From: Valencia hispanica
Lineage: Eukaryota; Chordata; Actinopteri; Cyprinodontiformes; Valenciidae
Assembly (NCBI GenBank): GCA_963556495.2
Contig: OY747723.1
Coordinates: 12,494,501-12,558,500 of the forward strand
Reading direction: 5' to 3'
Length of the DNA stretch: 64,000 nucleotides
Position 1 is the first letter of the stretch; every line of letters begins with the position of its first letter. This document shows, piece after piece, positions 1 to 30,696 of this stretch. The translations under genes were made by a program, and so were the position numbers. Under the pieces are notes generated by a model, which saw nothing but the letters and a program-made list of their open reading frames with translations, was not told the DNA's origin and searched no databases.

Positions 1-1045
1 CATCCCAGTCTATGTCCCCCGTCCAACAGGGCATTGCAGCCAAGCAGGATACCAGACCAGGTATATCTTCTATGGAGAGAAAAACACTGAGAGAAAACAA
101 AGTTAACAGTTGAAATAACAGAATGTACTGTAATACAACTGGAGAGTCGTAGGAGAAAAGGAAGTAGCAGAGTGAAGAAGATTGGTAAATCTGTCCTCCA
201 GCAGTCTAAGCCTATAGCAGCATAACTACAGAGATAGCTCAGGATGACCTTAGCCACTCTAACTATAAGCTTTATCAAAAAGGAAAGTTTTAAGCCTGGC
301 CTTAAAAGTAAACAGAGTGTCTGCCTCACGGACTAAAGCTGGGAGCTGGTTCCACAGGAGAGGAGCCTGATAACTAAAAGATCTGCCTCCCATTCTACTT
401 TTAGAAATCCTAGGAACCAGTAGTAAACCTGCAGTCTGAGAGCGAAGGGCTCTGTTAGGAACATAAGGAACAATTAGATCTCTGATGTATGATGGAGCTT
501 GATTATTAAGGGCTTTGTATGTAAGAAGAAGGATCTTAAAATTCTATTCTGGATTTAACAGGGAGCCAACGAAGGGAAGCTAAAGCAGGAGAAATGTGAT
601 CTCTCTTTTTAATATTCATCAGAACTCTTGCTGCCGCATTTTGGATCAACTGAAGGCTTTTAATGGCATTTTGTGGACTACCTGATAGTAAAGAATTACA
701 GTAGTCCAGCCTTGAGGTAACAAATGCATGGACTAGTTTCTCAGCATCGCTCCTGGACAGGATGTTTCTAATTTTAGCAATATTCCGGAGGTGAAAGAAA
801 GAAATCCTAGAAACCTGTATAATATGGGATTTAAATGTCAAGTCTCGGTCAAAAATAACGCCGAGGTTCTTTACGTTATTACTGGGGGCCAATTTAATGA
901 CATCCAGATGAAGTGATTGACTAATCAGTTTCTTTTTTAGAACTAATGGTCCAAAGACAGCAACTTCTGTCTTGTCAGAATTTAAAAGCAAAAAGTTTAA
1001 ATTCATCCATGTTGTATGTCTTCCAGACATGCCTGTAATCTACCT
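1..1045 (-). mobile_element. L2/CR1-group LINE, 3' half, 5'-truncated
   Basis: Read on the minus strand, this stretch encodes the C-terminal part of a non-LTR reverse transcriptase, including the segment NSDKTEVAVFGP and the region around HLRNIAKIRNI and SRLDYCNSLLSG, followed by its 3' sequence running off the left edge of the window. It is a close copy of the plus-strand element at 3530-4575: both share the downstream stretch around TGTATTACAGTACATTCTG. The match stops near 1045, which I read as 5' truncation during insertion. The longest open piece is 536-1030; downstream the reading frame is broken, so it is not a working gene. Assignment to the L2/CR1 group rests on recalled motif similarity. 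Confidence 0.85.
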
Positions 1046-2844
1046 ATGAATCAATATTGTTTTAGGTTAACAGTTCAATAGATTATCGCTGAAACTTGGT
1101 GTAAAAAAAGTTTTCATCTAACAAAACAATACAAAATATGAAACAACCTTTCAGTGTCCCAAGTGCTGCAAATCACTTGTTTTAAAAGATTATAATAATC
1201 ATTCTATATTTTTCTAACCCAACTGTTAAAACTACTGTATTCAGTCATCAGTGCATCTGACTAAAATGTGTAGAGTTATGCTAAATATTATGAAACTATC
1301 AGGGATGCATAATACGGCTGATGTTAATCAGTTTTTAACATATCGGTATCAGCCCCATAAGTAAAACCATGTTGATAATAATCAACAGTTACTTCCATCT
1401 TTTTGCCCTTTGTGTATGCTCTCCAGAAGGGGGAGGTTTTGGTCATGTGACTGTGTTAGTGATGCAGCGTAGGATTATGAGGCGTTTGACGGTACATTCA
1501 CCCCATCCCTGTTTAGTCCGCTGTAATCAAACTCTAATCCGTTTACCCAGAAAGTCTGGTTTGTTTGAGGAGGTGTTAATGCGCAGTTGAGCTCTGATGC
1601 GGACCAAACAAAAAGTAAACTCTGGTCCGCCTGAAAAACTAGGTCTCTGCATTCACATATGCAATGGAACCACTCCAGGGTTCATTTCAACCTCACCAAG
1701 TGGATCGAGACTGCTCCGAAAGCAGGAAACAGACTATAGTCTAGGACATTCTGGGAAAATAGGCAGGGCAGAGTGTTTCAAGTCAATGAAGAAAGCAGAG
1801 AAGCCTCACAAACTCAAAGTATGAATAAGGGTGGAGAGCTGTTCACGTGTTTCAATATTTTACATGTGACTGTAGTCAGAGGAACCTTAACATTTCACAT
1901 CAGTTCTAGACCAAAAAGTTTTACTGTATATTTAGTAGATAAATAAAATATAGTGAAAGTGCAGAATTATATTGCGCCCTGTATATGACATAATTATGGA
2001 TGTAGACAACAAATTAGTTATATTTATACATTACAAATTGACAGTTTGATACTAGGTTAAAATGTGTGTACATGCTGTCTTTTGAATTAATCAAAACTCC
2101 CCAAAGCTGATAGTAAGGTAATGCGCTCCTGCCATGCAGTGAAATCGTATTCGTTTTACATACCATAAAATCAACTATCTCCAGTTTGATAAGTGTCTTA
2201 CTTTAGCTGTTACTGAAGGTGTGCAGGTCACCGAACAAACGCTCGGAGAGAACTAAATGGGAACACAGACACTTTATGCATGCGCTTCAGTCAACTATAT
2301 ACTATAAACTCAAACTATTTACACGGACTTTAGACCACATGCGTTTTTACGCACCAGCTTGGTGTAGGCCATGTGCGCTTACGCACCGTGCTATTTTGAT
2401 ACCGCATATAAACTCGTGGCAGTTATCTTATGCTAGATCAATGATGAATAAGATGGAGAAAATTAATTCAGTAATTCAGTCAAATTAATTCAGTTTTGCA
2501 GGAATTCTTACCTTGTGTATTAAGAAATATCCTCTGGCGATGAAGAAAACCGCTGCAACGAAAATCTTTGCGTCAGGTAGAGTGACTGTACCTGCTCCCG
2601 AAGCTCCTCGACCTCTCGGACCATGTTTTCATATTTTATTCAGTCAACAACCAGAGAAGAACTGGCCATATAGTCGTGCCCCTTCATCACAGGGAAAGTT
2701 TCTTGTGCAAACTCACAATAGCCAAGGGATTCACATGTGCAGCGACTGGACTTCCCTACTCAGTTTCAGCTGCCTCACTCTGTAACCTGCCGAGGACAGC
2801 GTACCCGTACCCAGGTTCGCTGCCTCTTGCTGTAATTATGCCAT
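1046..2844. other. Intergenic, no gene recognised
   Basis: This is AT-rich sequence between two L2-type copies. The short open frames (1369-1590, 1597-1824, 2219-2488, 2513-2785) have no recognisable domain. A GGACCAAA/TGGTCCGC motif pair near 1598-1630 recurs near 13585-13640 and may mark a degraded DNA transposon fragment, but I cannot define its ends. Confidence 0.5.
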
Positions 2845-4325
2845 TGGAATGGTTGAATTTGGTTCCTGGCCCCATTTTGGATATGATGAATCCATCCTTA
2901 GTAAATGGATATGTACCACAGGAATTTAAAATAGCTGTAATTAAACCTTTACTCAAGAAACCTTCCCTTGATCAAGATGACTTAGTGAATTACAGACCTA
3001 TATCTAACCTTCCTTTCTTATCCAAAGTCCTTGAGAAAATTGTTGCTAATCAAGTCTGTGAGCATCTAAACAGTAACGAGCTGTTTGAAGAGTTTCAGTC
3101 AGGTTTTAGAGCTCCTCATAGCACTGAAACAGCACTGGTGAAGGTTACTAATGATATTCTCATGGCCTCAGATAATGGACTTGTGTCTGTTCTGGTTTTG
3201 TTAGATCTCAGTGCTGCTTTTGACACAGCCGATCATAATATTCTCTTAGAAAGGCTTGAACATGTTGCAGGGATCAAAGGAACAGCACTAGGCTGGTTTA
3301 AATCATATTTGTCTGATAGATTCCAGTTTGTTCATCTAAATGATCAATCTTCTTCACTCTCAAGGGTTACTTCTGGAGTTCCACAGGGTTCTGTGCTTGG
3401 ACCAATTCTTTTCACCATATATATGCTCCCAATTGGTAGAATCATTAGACAGCATTGGATAAATTTCCACAGCTCTGCCGATGATACACAACTATATTTA
3501 TCCATAAATCCTGATGAACCCAGTCAGTTAGGTAGATTACAGGCATGTCTGGAAGACATAAAAACATGGATGACCCTAAACTTTTTGCTTTTAAATTCTG
3601 ACAAGACAGAAGTTGCTGTCTTTGGACCAGAAGTTCTAAAAAAGAAACTGATTAGTCAATCACTTCATCTGGATGTCATTAAATTGGCCCCCAGTAATAA
3701 CGTAAAGAACCTCGGCGTTATTTTTGACCAAGACTTGACATTTAAATCCCATATTAAACAGGTTTCTAGGATTTCCTTCTTTCACCTCCGGAATATTGCT
3801 AAAATTAGAAACATCCTGTCCAGGAGCGATGCTGAGAAACTAGTCCATGCATTTGTTACCTCAAGGCTGGACTACTGTAATTCTTTACTATCAGGTAATC
3901 CACAAAATGCCATTAAAAGCCTTCAGTTGATCCAAAATGCGGCAGCAAGAGTTCTGATGAATATTAAAAAGAGAGATCACATTTCTCCTGTTTTAGCTTC
4001 CCTTCGTTGGCTCCCTGTTAAATCCAGAATTGAATTTAAGATCCTTCTTCTTACATATAAAGCCCTTAATAATCAAGCTCCATCATACATCAGAGATCTA
4101 ATTGTTTCATATGTTCTCAACAGAGCACTTCGCTCTCAGACTGCAGGATTACTACTGGTTCCTAGGATTTCTAAAAGTAGAATGGGAGGCAGATCTTTTA
4201 GTTATCAGTCTCCTCTCCTGTGGAACCAGCTCCCAGTTTTAGTCCGTGAGGCAGACACTCTGTTTACTTTTAAGGCCAGGCTTAAAACTTTCTTTTTGAT
4301 AAAGCTTATAGTTAGAGTGGCTTAG
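2676..4325 (+). pseudogene. LINE reverse transcriptase ORF2 fragment
   Basis: This 549-codon frame is the coding part of the L2-type copy described at 2845-5013. Residues from about 57 onward match the family; the first roughly 55 residues look like read-through of flanking DNA. The catalytic ADD is retained near residue 268 but in an SADD context. There is no endonuclease domain. It is a transposon remnant, not a host gene. Confidence 0.82.
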
Positions 4326-5013
4326 GTCATCCTGAGCTATCTCTGTAGTCATGCTGCTATAGGCTTAGACTGCCAGAGGACAGACTTACCCAATTTTCTT
4401 CACTCTGCTACTTCCTTTTCACCTATGACTCTCCAGTTGTATTACAGTACATTCTGCTATTTCGACTGTTAACTTTGTTTTCTCTCAGTGTTTTTCTCTC
4501 CATAGTAAATATACCTGGTCTGGTATCCTGCTTGGCTGCAATGCCCTGTTGGACGGGGTGCATCGACTGGGATGATGCTCCCAGTAACTGAACATCCACC
4601 ATGTCATGTTATCAACTTTTTACTTTCTGTAACATAGAAAGTTCTCTTATATCAGATCTTCTGTTCCTTCTGTGTTTCTGCTCTGTCTTCTCAAACCCCC
4701 AGACGGTCGTGGCAGATGGCCGCTCCTACTGAGCCTGGTTCTGTTGGAGGTTTCTTCCTGTTAAAGGGGAGTTTTTCCTCTCCACCGTCGCTACATGCTT
4801 GCTCAGTATGAGGGATTGCTGAAGGATTGCTGTGGTTGGAAAGTCTGCCCAACCTCACGCCAATGACTGACGCAATCTGCTGGGATTCCTTAAATAGGAA
4901 ACTTTTTAACTGATTGGAATGTTTGTATAAATGTATTGAAATGACTTCTTGTTAAGTGCCTTGAGATGACATCTGTTGTGAATTGGCGCTATATAAATAA
5001 AACTGAATTGAAT
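2845..5013 (+). mobile_element. L2/CR1-group LINE, 5'-truncated, with most of the reverse transcriptase
   Basis: A single long open frame ends at 4325 and carries the reverse transcriptase palm and thumb. In order one sees [68 protein letters not shown] and ADDTQLYL. The residue before the ADD is serine instead of the usual tyrosine or phenylalanine (SADD), which should weaken or kill the enzyme. The endonuclease and ORF1 are absent, so the copy is 5'-truncated; homology starts near 2845 although the frame is open from 2676. The 3' end, about 4940-5013, has a GCGCTATATAAATAAA motif and a short TGAAT-type tail. The upstream open frame before 2845 is probably chance fusion. Confidence 0.88.
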
Positions 5014-6410
5014 ATATTATTAAACATACAGTAGCAGCATAATATCTAGAAATATTATTTGGAGAAATGTGCAGGATAAAATGGATTTTCACCCTCCAAA
5101 CTGGACAATATTTTGTGGTGACATCAGGCTGTAAGTACTAAATATCATCGTCCTGATGGCTTTTAAAACCTCTTTAAAAATAAAACAAAAAAATATTTAG
5201 CCCCAAATAGCTCTTATAAATTAGAAAAATAAACCTTCAACAGGTGCAAAAGAAATGTATTCTCGTTCTGTTGGACATGACCATTGATCTCCACGTTGCC
5301 ATTTGATCCGAAATATTCTGTAATAAACATCAGGCCTTCACAGAACTGCTATAATTACACTGAGATTAAATTATACAGATAGACCATCTACTAATTCGGT
5401 GGTGGCAGCATCATACTGTGTGGACGCTTTTTGTAATTCTGCAAACTTCATAGTCGTGTGCCTCCGTGTTTACAATAAAATCCTTCCAAAATAAATTAAA
5501 GTTATTGGTGATAAAACAATATGAAAAACTTTAAGAATATGAATATGTGTAATTTGTGTATATATAAAATAAAACACCTTAAGTTCTCAGTTAGCATTAG
5601 ATCTTTATTTCTCATGTCACTTTAAAAGCTTACATTTAACTTGGGAATTTTCAAATGACACAAGCAAAGATTATATACAGTACTATAAATCCTCAGCTAT
5701 AATAAAGGAAATCAAATGTACACATTTTGTTGTTATTTCTGTAGCATATGTTTTTTTCTGAAAGTTATAGATATTTTTTGCCAGAGGCAGATGCCCAGAT
5801 CCATAAAGCATTCCATATTTCCATACTTAACTCTTTGCTGTTATAAAAATATCGGATATTTCTTAATTTTTCTCAATCCCTGTTTTGACAAGTGCATCTT
5901 GATGCGACTCCTCAACATTATTGCTGCAATAGCACAGTAGTAAATTCTGGAACTCTTAAGTAAACATATATAGTAAAACATGGCTATTAGCAACTGGTTT
6001 TGTTTGTGTTTTTTCCTTCCTCTTACAGGAGTCTTTAAATATTCGACACTTTCAAAGTGCACAAAAAAAAAAAGATCTGAAAACGTAAAAAACAAAAAAG
6101 GTGCAAATCATACTACTAGTGAAAGCGTAAGAGAGGACATGGCACTTCTATAGCGAGAGGTGAAGATGGATTAGGATGGCGTTGAACTCTGCAGCTGCAG
6201 CTTGTTGTGATTTGGCTAGAATAAATGATGCGGTTGAACTTTGTGGTTAAACATGGGCCGGGTACTGGAAGTCACGGTTTCCAAACTGCTAAAATTGCGT
6301 GTCAAACCGTAAAAAGTCACTCTAATGAGAGTTACGAGAAAGTGCCAGAGCGCCTGGTGTCGCCTACGGAGCATAGAGTAATGCGGCGTCGTCCCACCGG
6401 TCAGCTAGCT
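5014..6410. other. Intergenic, AT-rich, with a short Tc1 scrap
   Basis: No gene is visible. A scrap at about 5398-5435 contains GGTGGTGGCAGCATCAT, which I recognise as the conserved catalytic-region sequence of a common fish Tc1-like family found many times in this window. The open frames at 5716-5940 and 5841-6095 overlap in opposite directions and resemble nothing known. Confidence 0.5.
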
Positions 6411-6569
6411 CAGCATTTCCCCCGACCCTGGTCCTCAAGGCACACTGCCCTGGATGTTTTAGATATGTCCCAACATCACCCATCAACTAAAATCAGGTGT
6501 GCTGAAGCAGAGAAACATCTAAAACATGCAGGGCAGTGGGCCTCGAGCACCAGGGTTGAAAAAACGCTG
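6411..6569. mobile_element. Short palindromic hAT-type MITE (copy 1)
   Basis: The two ends are inverted repeats: the left reads CAGCATTTC then CCTGGTCCTCAAGGCAC, and the right, reversed, gives CAGCGTTTTTTCAACCCTGG. Inside, ATGTTTTAGAT and its complement ATCTAAAACAT mirror each other. Flanking octamers AGCTAGCT (6403-6410) and AGCTAGTT (6570-6577) match at 7 of 8 positions, as expected for an 8-bp hAT-type target duplication. It has no coding capacity. Related copies occur at 26459-26644 and about 26911-27300. Confidence 0.75.
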
Positions 6570-7340
6570 AGCTAGTTGAATTATTGTATATAATTTTGCT
6601 TAAATGTGATAATGTTACAGCAGGAATAACTTTCTTTTCCGTTAGTTCGGAATTTTTGTTCAAAAACAATAAAACGATACTTTTTCGACTAAAGGTGATC
6701 ATACCATAATATTCCAATGCCGGCCCATGCCTACTTTCTTTGCCAGTTTTTCCTCATTTCCACTTTAGTTTTTCTAAATACTGCTAAACAAAACAAAACA
6801 AAAAGAAAATACTCCAACTGATATCAGCTTAATGTGGTTTCCCCCCTTGTAACGGTCTACTACTTTTATTCTTGTCCTAAAGTCTTTCAGTTCCCTAAAT
6901 ATGAATACAAGTAGAAGTTACTGCTTCTTCTAAACAAAACAAAAACAAAAAAAAAGTTAATAATTCTGCAGGAAGTTGAAATGAAATACTGGGAAATCAG
7001 TCACTTGAAAAGAAAACACTGATAATTCTCACAGATGAGTAAACAAATGAAACGCAACTAAAACTGCGACAAATGCTAGAACGCTGAAAAAGGCAAGGCA
7101 TTTTCTGTCGGAGTAACCTTTGAGATGTTTAAATACCTATTTTATATTTAATCAGTATCTACAAAATGCGAGTTGATCATTTTGTACACAGTGATTTCTT
7201 TTCCGCAATGATAACTTGTAATCATGTACAGCATGGCGCCCCCTCCTGCCTCGGAGGACAAAGTCCACTTAAAGCACTTTACCTGAGGTTTCTTTAAGAA
7301 TGCTGCAATTTGCCTAAACAGGGAGTTTCACGCACAAGAC

Positions 7341-7362
7341 ACAACACACACGCACGCGCGCG

Positions 7363-7400
<38 letters not shown>
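7341..7400. repeat. CA/CG dinucleotide microsatellite
   Basis: An impure start of CACGCACGCG type is followed by an uninterrupted run of CA repeats ending at 7400. Confidence 0.95.
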
Positions 7401-7402
<2 letters not shown>

Positions 7403-7780
7403 GCTTGTACACTTCGATAACAACCCTGCAGGTTCATCAAGCATGCTCTCATAGGTTCTGGAGATATGACGCCTGCATTAAGAGAAGGGGGAGGGACTGA
7501 AGTCCTTTTTAGGAAGTCAAGGGAGACTTTCAGCTCCTCAACCAGCAAAATCCATGCAGAGACTCTGTGTGAGGCATGAGGAGTGTCACATGTGCAAAGC
7601 CCAGAGACAGACTTGGCTTTTGCTGTTTTTCTTTTTTGCAGCTGGTCGCTCTGACTTTGAGTCTTTTTTTTTCTTCCTTTTCCTGCTGCACCATCAACGC
7701 TTCCAAACATCTTCTCTCGTTTCTGGATAAAAGAAGCTCTGCAAAGTGTCTCTGTTCTCCACTTTGGGGTTCAGTCTTTT

Positions 7781-7804
7781 TTGTTTGTTTGTTTGTTTGT
7801 TTGT
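7781..7804. repeat. TTTG tetranucleotide microsatellite
   Basis: About six consecutive TTTG units are visible directly in the sequence. Confidence 0.95.
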
Positions 7805-8083
7805 TGTTGTTTTTTTAAATAACAGGCTAAGTTAGCGCACCTCACATGGAGGTCAATCGCAGCTAGCTGGTATTGAATGACTTGACCCTCACCGTTTAAC
7901 CCTCTGACCTGGCTAGGGTGTTGATGGGATGCGGGGGCCTGGGAGAGCAGGTTTCGGGGTAGAGAGCCGATCTCTAGGGGGAAGAAGAAGAAGATCTTCT
8001 GCTTGTGGAGAAACTGTAAGAACAAATCAAAAGTCAACAATAGAGCGGAAGGTTATCTGTAGCTGCATTGTATATATTAACCG

Positions 8084-27691
<19,608 letters not shown>

Positions 27692-28470
27692 GATGAAGCC
27701 GACTGGGTTTGCTCCTCGTCCTGTAACGCAGGGGGCTTAGATCGCCCCGGCTGTGATGCTTTCAACGCTATTAATCCTGTAGGACTCCAGGCTATCCAGA
27801 TCTTTAGGGAACGGTTTCCGCTGCTGTTAAAAAACGGTGACACCGCCGTCCTCCCAGCACACACCGGAGTGCCTTTACGGTCACAGAACAGCCCCAATAC
27901 TGCAAAACAGCTGAGCCCCGCTAACTGACGTTTGCTAACGCCGATGCTAGCTGCGAAACTGCAAACAAGAAATCCGCAACGTTAGCATGCTAACCAGCTA
28001 GCTAAGCAATAATTCCAATTTAGCGCTTCAGAAAGTTGCGCTACTGTAAGCAGCCCTATTCCCGATAACTTATGTAGAAGCGACAGCTATTTATATTGGA
28101 ACGAACCAAAGTGTCACTTTGTGATCGCACAGCGTCTCGGTAACGATGCTGTCAGCTAGCAAACATGGCTAGCAGGTTAGCTCCAAGAAGACCCGATAGA
28201 CGGTCCCTGCGCGCGCCGCCGCGGAGCGCGCTGTGTCTGCATCCGGCGAGAACACGAGCCGGAGTCCGGGGTCCACCCAGCCTTTATCTCCGCCCCGACC
28301 AGTCCGCGACGCCGCTTAAAACCTGGCGTCTTCAAAAGGGAGACAGCTCACAGATGTTGGTTTTTTTGTTGTTGTCTTCCTCACTTTCGACCCGTAAACT
28401 CGGCCATCTTGTCGGTGCCGTGACGCCGAGCTGGGCGGGTCCGGATCAGGAGCAACATCCTAACCTTGGT
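27692..28470 (-). promoter_or_regulatory. stk24: CpG-rich promoter and 5' UTR region of stk24
   Basis: Directly upstream of the stk24 start codon, base composition shifts to many CG dinucleotides, with the densest stretch at about 28200-28310 (GCGCGCGCCGCCGCGGAGCG). This is the expected form of a housekeeping promoter. I cannot place the transcription start. The 115-codon plus-strand open frame here (28165-28512) is low-complexity Arg/Pro/Ala and is not taken as a gene. Confidence 0.6.
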
Positions 28471-28667
28471 GCTGATGCACATTCCCAAAGCTTTACAGGA
28501 AAGTTCCAGTAACTTAGTCGTAAAAAAATACAAGTTGCAAAAACGATTAAATAAATGAATGACACACAACCATTTGTCATGGATGGATTATTTTTTTAAC
28601 CAATATTTGCAAAGCCCCTCTGCTTCTTCTGATGCTGGTTCACATCTCCTCATCAGGAGTTTTACAT

Positions 28668-28940
28668 ACAGTGCTTTGCGAAGACATTCAAACCCCTTGA
28701 GCTTTCTCACACTTTGCCCCATTACAACTTCAAACTTCAACGTATTTCACTGGGATTTTAAGAACGGCCAACACAAAGTGGAAGATTATTGGGGAAAAAT
28801 AAAAATGATGCGTGCATGATGGTTTTACAAGAAATAGGAAAAGTGTGGCATGTATCTGTGTAAAAAAAAAACTTTACTCTGATACCTGTAAATAAAACCC
28901 AGTGCAACCAAAAGCCATCATAAGCCACCTTATTATAACT
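28668..28940 (+). mobile_element. Tc1-like relic, left part
   Basis: It begins TACAGTGCTTTGCGAAGACA and continues with ATTTCACTGGGATTTTA, CCAACACAAAGTGG and CCCAGTGCAACCA, the normal order of the left side of this Tc1-like family. It is interrupted by the foldback element at 28941 and its further parts appear at about 30040-30465. Confidence 0.7.
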
Positions 28941-29534
28941 TATGGAAGCCCTGAAGGGTAATATATATGTACATTTTATTTCCCCGTTTTCTCGTGATAA
29001 CGAGATAATTTTTCTCAGTTTTCTCGTGATAACGAGATAAGTTTACTCCGTTTTCTCTGATAACGAGATAAGTTTACTCCGTTTTCTCGTGATAACGAGA
29101 TAATTTTTCTCGTGATAACGAGATAAGTTTACTCCGTTTTCTCGTGATAACAAGATAATTTTCCTCCGTTTTCTCGTGAACATCCCGTTTTCTCGCACAC
29201 TAATGTGTACATTACCTGTAATAGCAAGGCATAAAGCTATTTCAGCCCGTGTCAGGCCTTGATTGACGGTGATCGATATTATCCTGCTCCTCTGACATTG
29301 CTACACTGAATGATGTTTCCTGCAGTGATTTAACAGACAATATCGTTTTGTTTTCTTGAGATCTCAAATCAATTATCTTGTTATCACGGGAAAACGGAGG
29401 AAAATTATCTCGTTATCACGGGAAAACGGAGAAAAATTATCTCTTTATCACCTGAAAACGGAGGAAAGTTATCTCGTTATCACGAGAAAACAGTGGAAAT
29501 AAAATGTATAGTATGACCCTTTAGGGCTTCCGTA
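28941..29534. mobile_element. Foldback DNA element built of tandem hairpin units
   Basis: The terminal repeats read TATGGAAGCCCTGAAGGGTA and, reversed from the right, TACGGAAGCCCTAAAGGGTC. They are flanked on both sides by ATAACT (28935-28940 and 29535-29540). Inside the left arm are about seven units of TTTTCTCGTGATAACGAGA type at roughly 25-33-nt spacing (28985-29190). In the right arm are about four units in the opposite orientation (29368-29492). Each unit is itself a small hairpin (TCTCGT-GATA-ACGAGA). The 165-nt centre is non-repetitive. No open frame is present. Confidence 0.85.
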
Positions 29535-30039
29535 ATAACTAGATGGCAGCATTTTGGAATTGCTCTGATACATTAGTTATGATTTGTTCTTTTTCTAGAT
29601 TTTTTTTATTTTTTTTTTATTTTTTTGGTTAAAACGTTGCACGTTTGGGCATTTGTTCCCTCTGGTTTTGGATGCTGTGCAGATGGAAGAATTTTTCCTC
29701 TTACTTTTTAACTTTCTGACAGCTGTTATGATGTGAAACCACGGGATTGCTTTTACAAATGGGAGCTGCTGATTAGCATCTCAAAAGCTCAAATACATGA
29801 ACCCCGACCCAAATCCCAGAGTAGTTGAAAAATAGGCTTCATAGTAGCAGAGCAGGACCACAGAGAAGAGAGAGAAGGAGAAAGGTCAAACCATTTCTCC
29901 CATTGATCACAATGAGCAAGGATAATTTCCCCGACTTCAAAGTCTCTCTGCCCGGCTTTCCAACCGTACAACCAGGTAGCATTTTAAAGAGGAGCGGCAA
30001 AAGCAAATGAGGCGGATTAGGAATGAACATTTCCGCTAT

Positions 30040-30465
30040 TTCACAGTATAAATACAGCTATGAAGGTCTCACAGGAATACAAAAGTTAGGTTAGGTATAA
30101 TGCCTTGGAGAAATTTAAACCGGGATTTGTTAGAAGACAATATATTTTAAAAAACTTTATACAATTTCTACTGAGCACTCTTCAATCGTTCATCCAAAAA
30201 TGGAAAAAATTGTTCTCTTGTCACTGATCAAATAGAGCATTACCCTGATATGCAGCAAAAAGGCACATAGTAACTCTGGAGGAGCTGCAGAGCTCAGGAG
30301 AGAGAATCTGTCCTTAAGGATAACTATTAGGTGTGCTCCACAAATTTAACCTTAATGGAAAAGTGGCAAAAAGATAGCCATTGCTGAACAAAAACCGGAA
30401 AAACTCATATTTTCCACAAGCAACTATGTGAAAGAAGATTAAAATACAACTGTTTGACATATAGG
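30040..30465 (+). pseudogene. Tc1-like transposase relic, central part
   Basis: CAGTATAAATACAGCTATG, ATCCAAAAATGGAAAAAATT, GTAACTCTGGAGGAGCTGCA, GAATCTGTCC and ATAGCCATTGCTGAACAAAA follow the order of the Tc1-like family. Many indels exclude coding. It is probably the continuation of the relic beginning at 28668, broken off by the L2 element at 30484. Confidence 0.65.
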
Positions 30466-30696
30466 CAAAAGCTGTCTAACACTAGGCAAGGCAATGCAAT
30501 TTTATTTGTAAAGCACACTTTCAAGAGCAGAGTAATTCAAGGTGCTTTACATGATTTGGTGATTTAAAAAACAAAAAAACCCAATGGAAATTAAAAGAAA
30601 AAGAAACACACATTACACATGATACACAATAAAGTAAGAGAAAGATCAATAATGCAAGAGAGAATGAACACATTTCATACATATGACATCAATCAT

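Larger units (their letters stand above)
6570..8083. other. Region downstream of the stk24 stop, possible 3' UTR
   Basis: No coding exon is convincing here. It lies immediately 3' of the last recognised stk24 exon on the minus strand and may hold its 3' UTR; TTTATT near 6855 (AATAAA on the minus strand) is one possible polyadenylation signal. The open frame at 7294-7710 is mostly a translated CA repeat. A strong acceptor-like pyrimidine tract ending near 7980 on the minus strand could start a further exon, but the peptide it would encode does not resemble the family's C-terminus. Confidence 0.35.

Noticed and set aside
1369..1824. Two adjacent plus-strand open frames as a small gene
   Set aside because: No homology, codon bias or splice structure; repeat-like motifs shared with about 13585-13640.
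7294..7710. 138-codon minus-strand open frame next to stk24
   Set aside because: Much of it is translated CA repeat (alternating Cys and Val); there is no family similarity or splice context.
7960..7985. Further last exon of stk24 after a strong pyrimidine tract (minus strand)
   Set aside because: The peptide in the required phase does not resemble the family's C-terminus, and the intron would be only about 100 nt; kept only as a remark.
28165..28512. 115-codon open frame upstream of stk24
   Set aside because: It lies in a CpG-rich promoter where stop codons are rare; the product is Arg/Pro-rich low complexity without a recognised domain.
28985..29190. CRISPR-like array
   Set aside because: Units are regularly spaced, but spacers are short and partly repeated, units are inverted in a second block, and the whole has transposon-type ends in vertebrate DNA.
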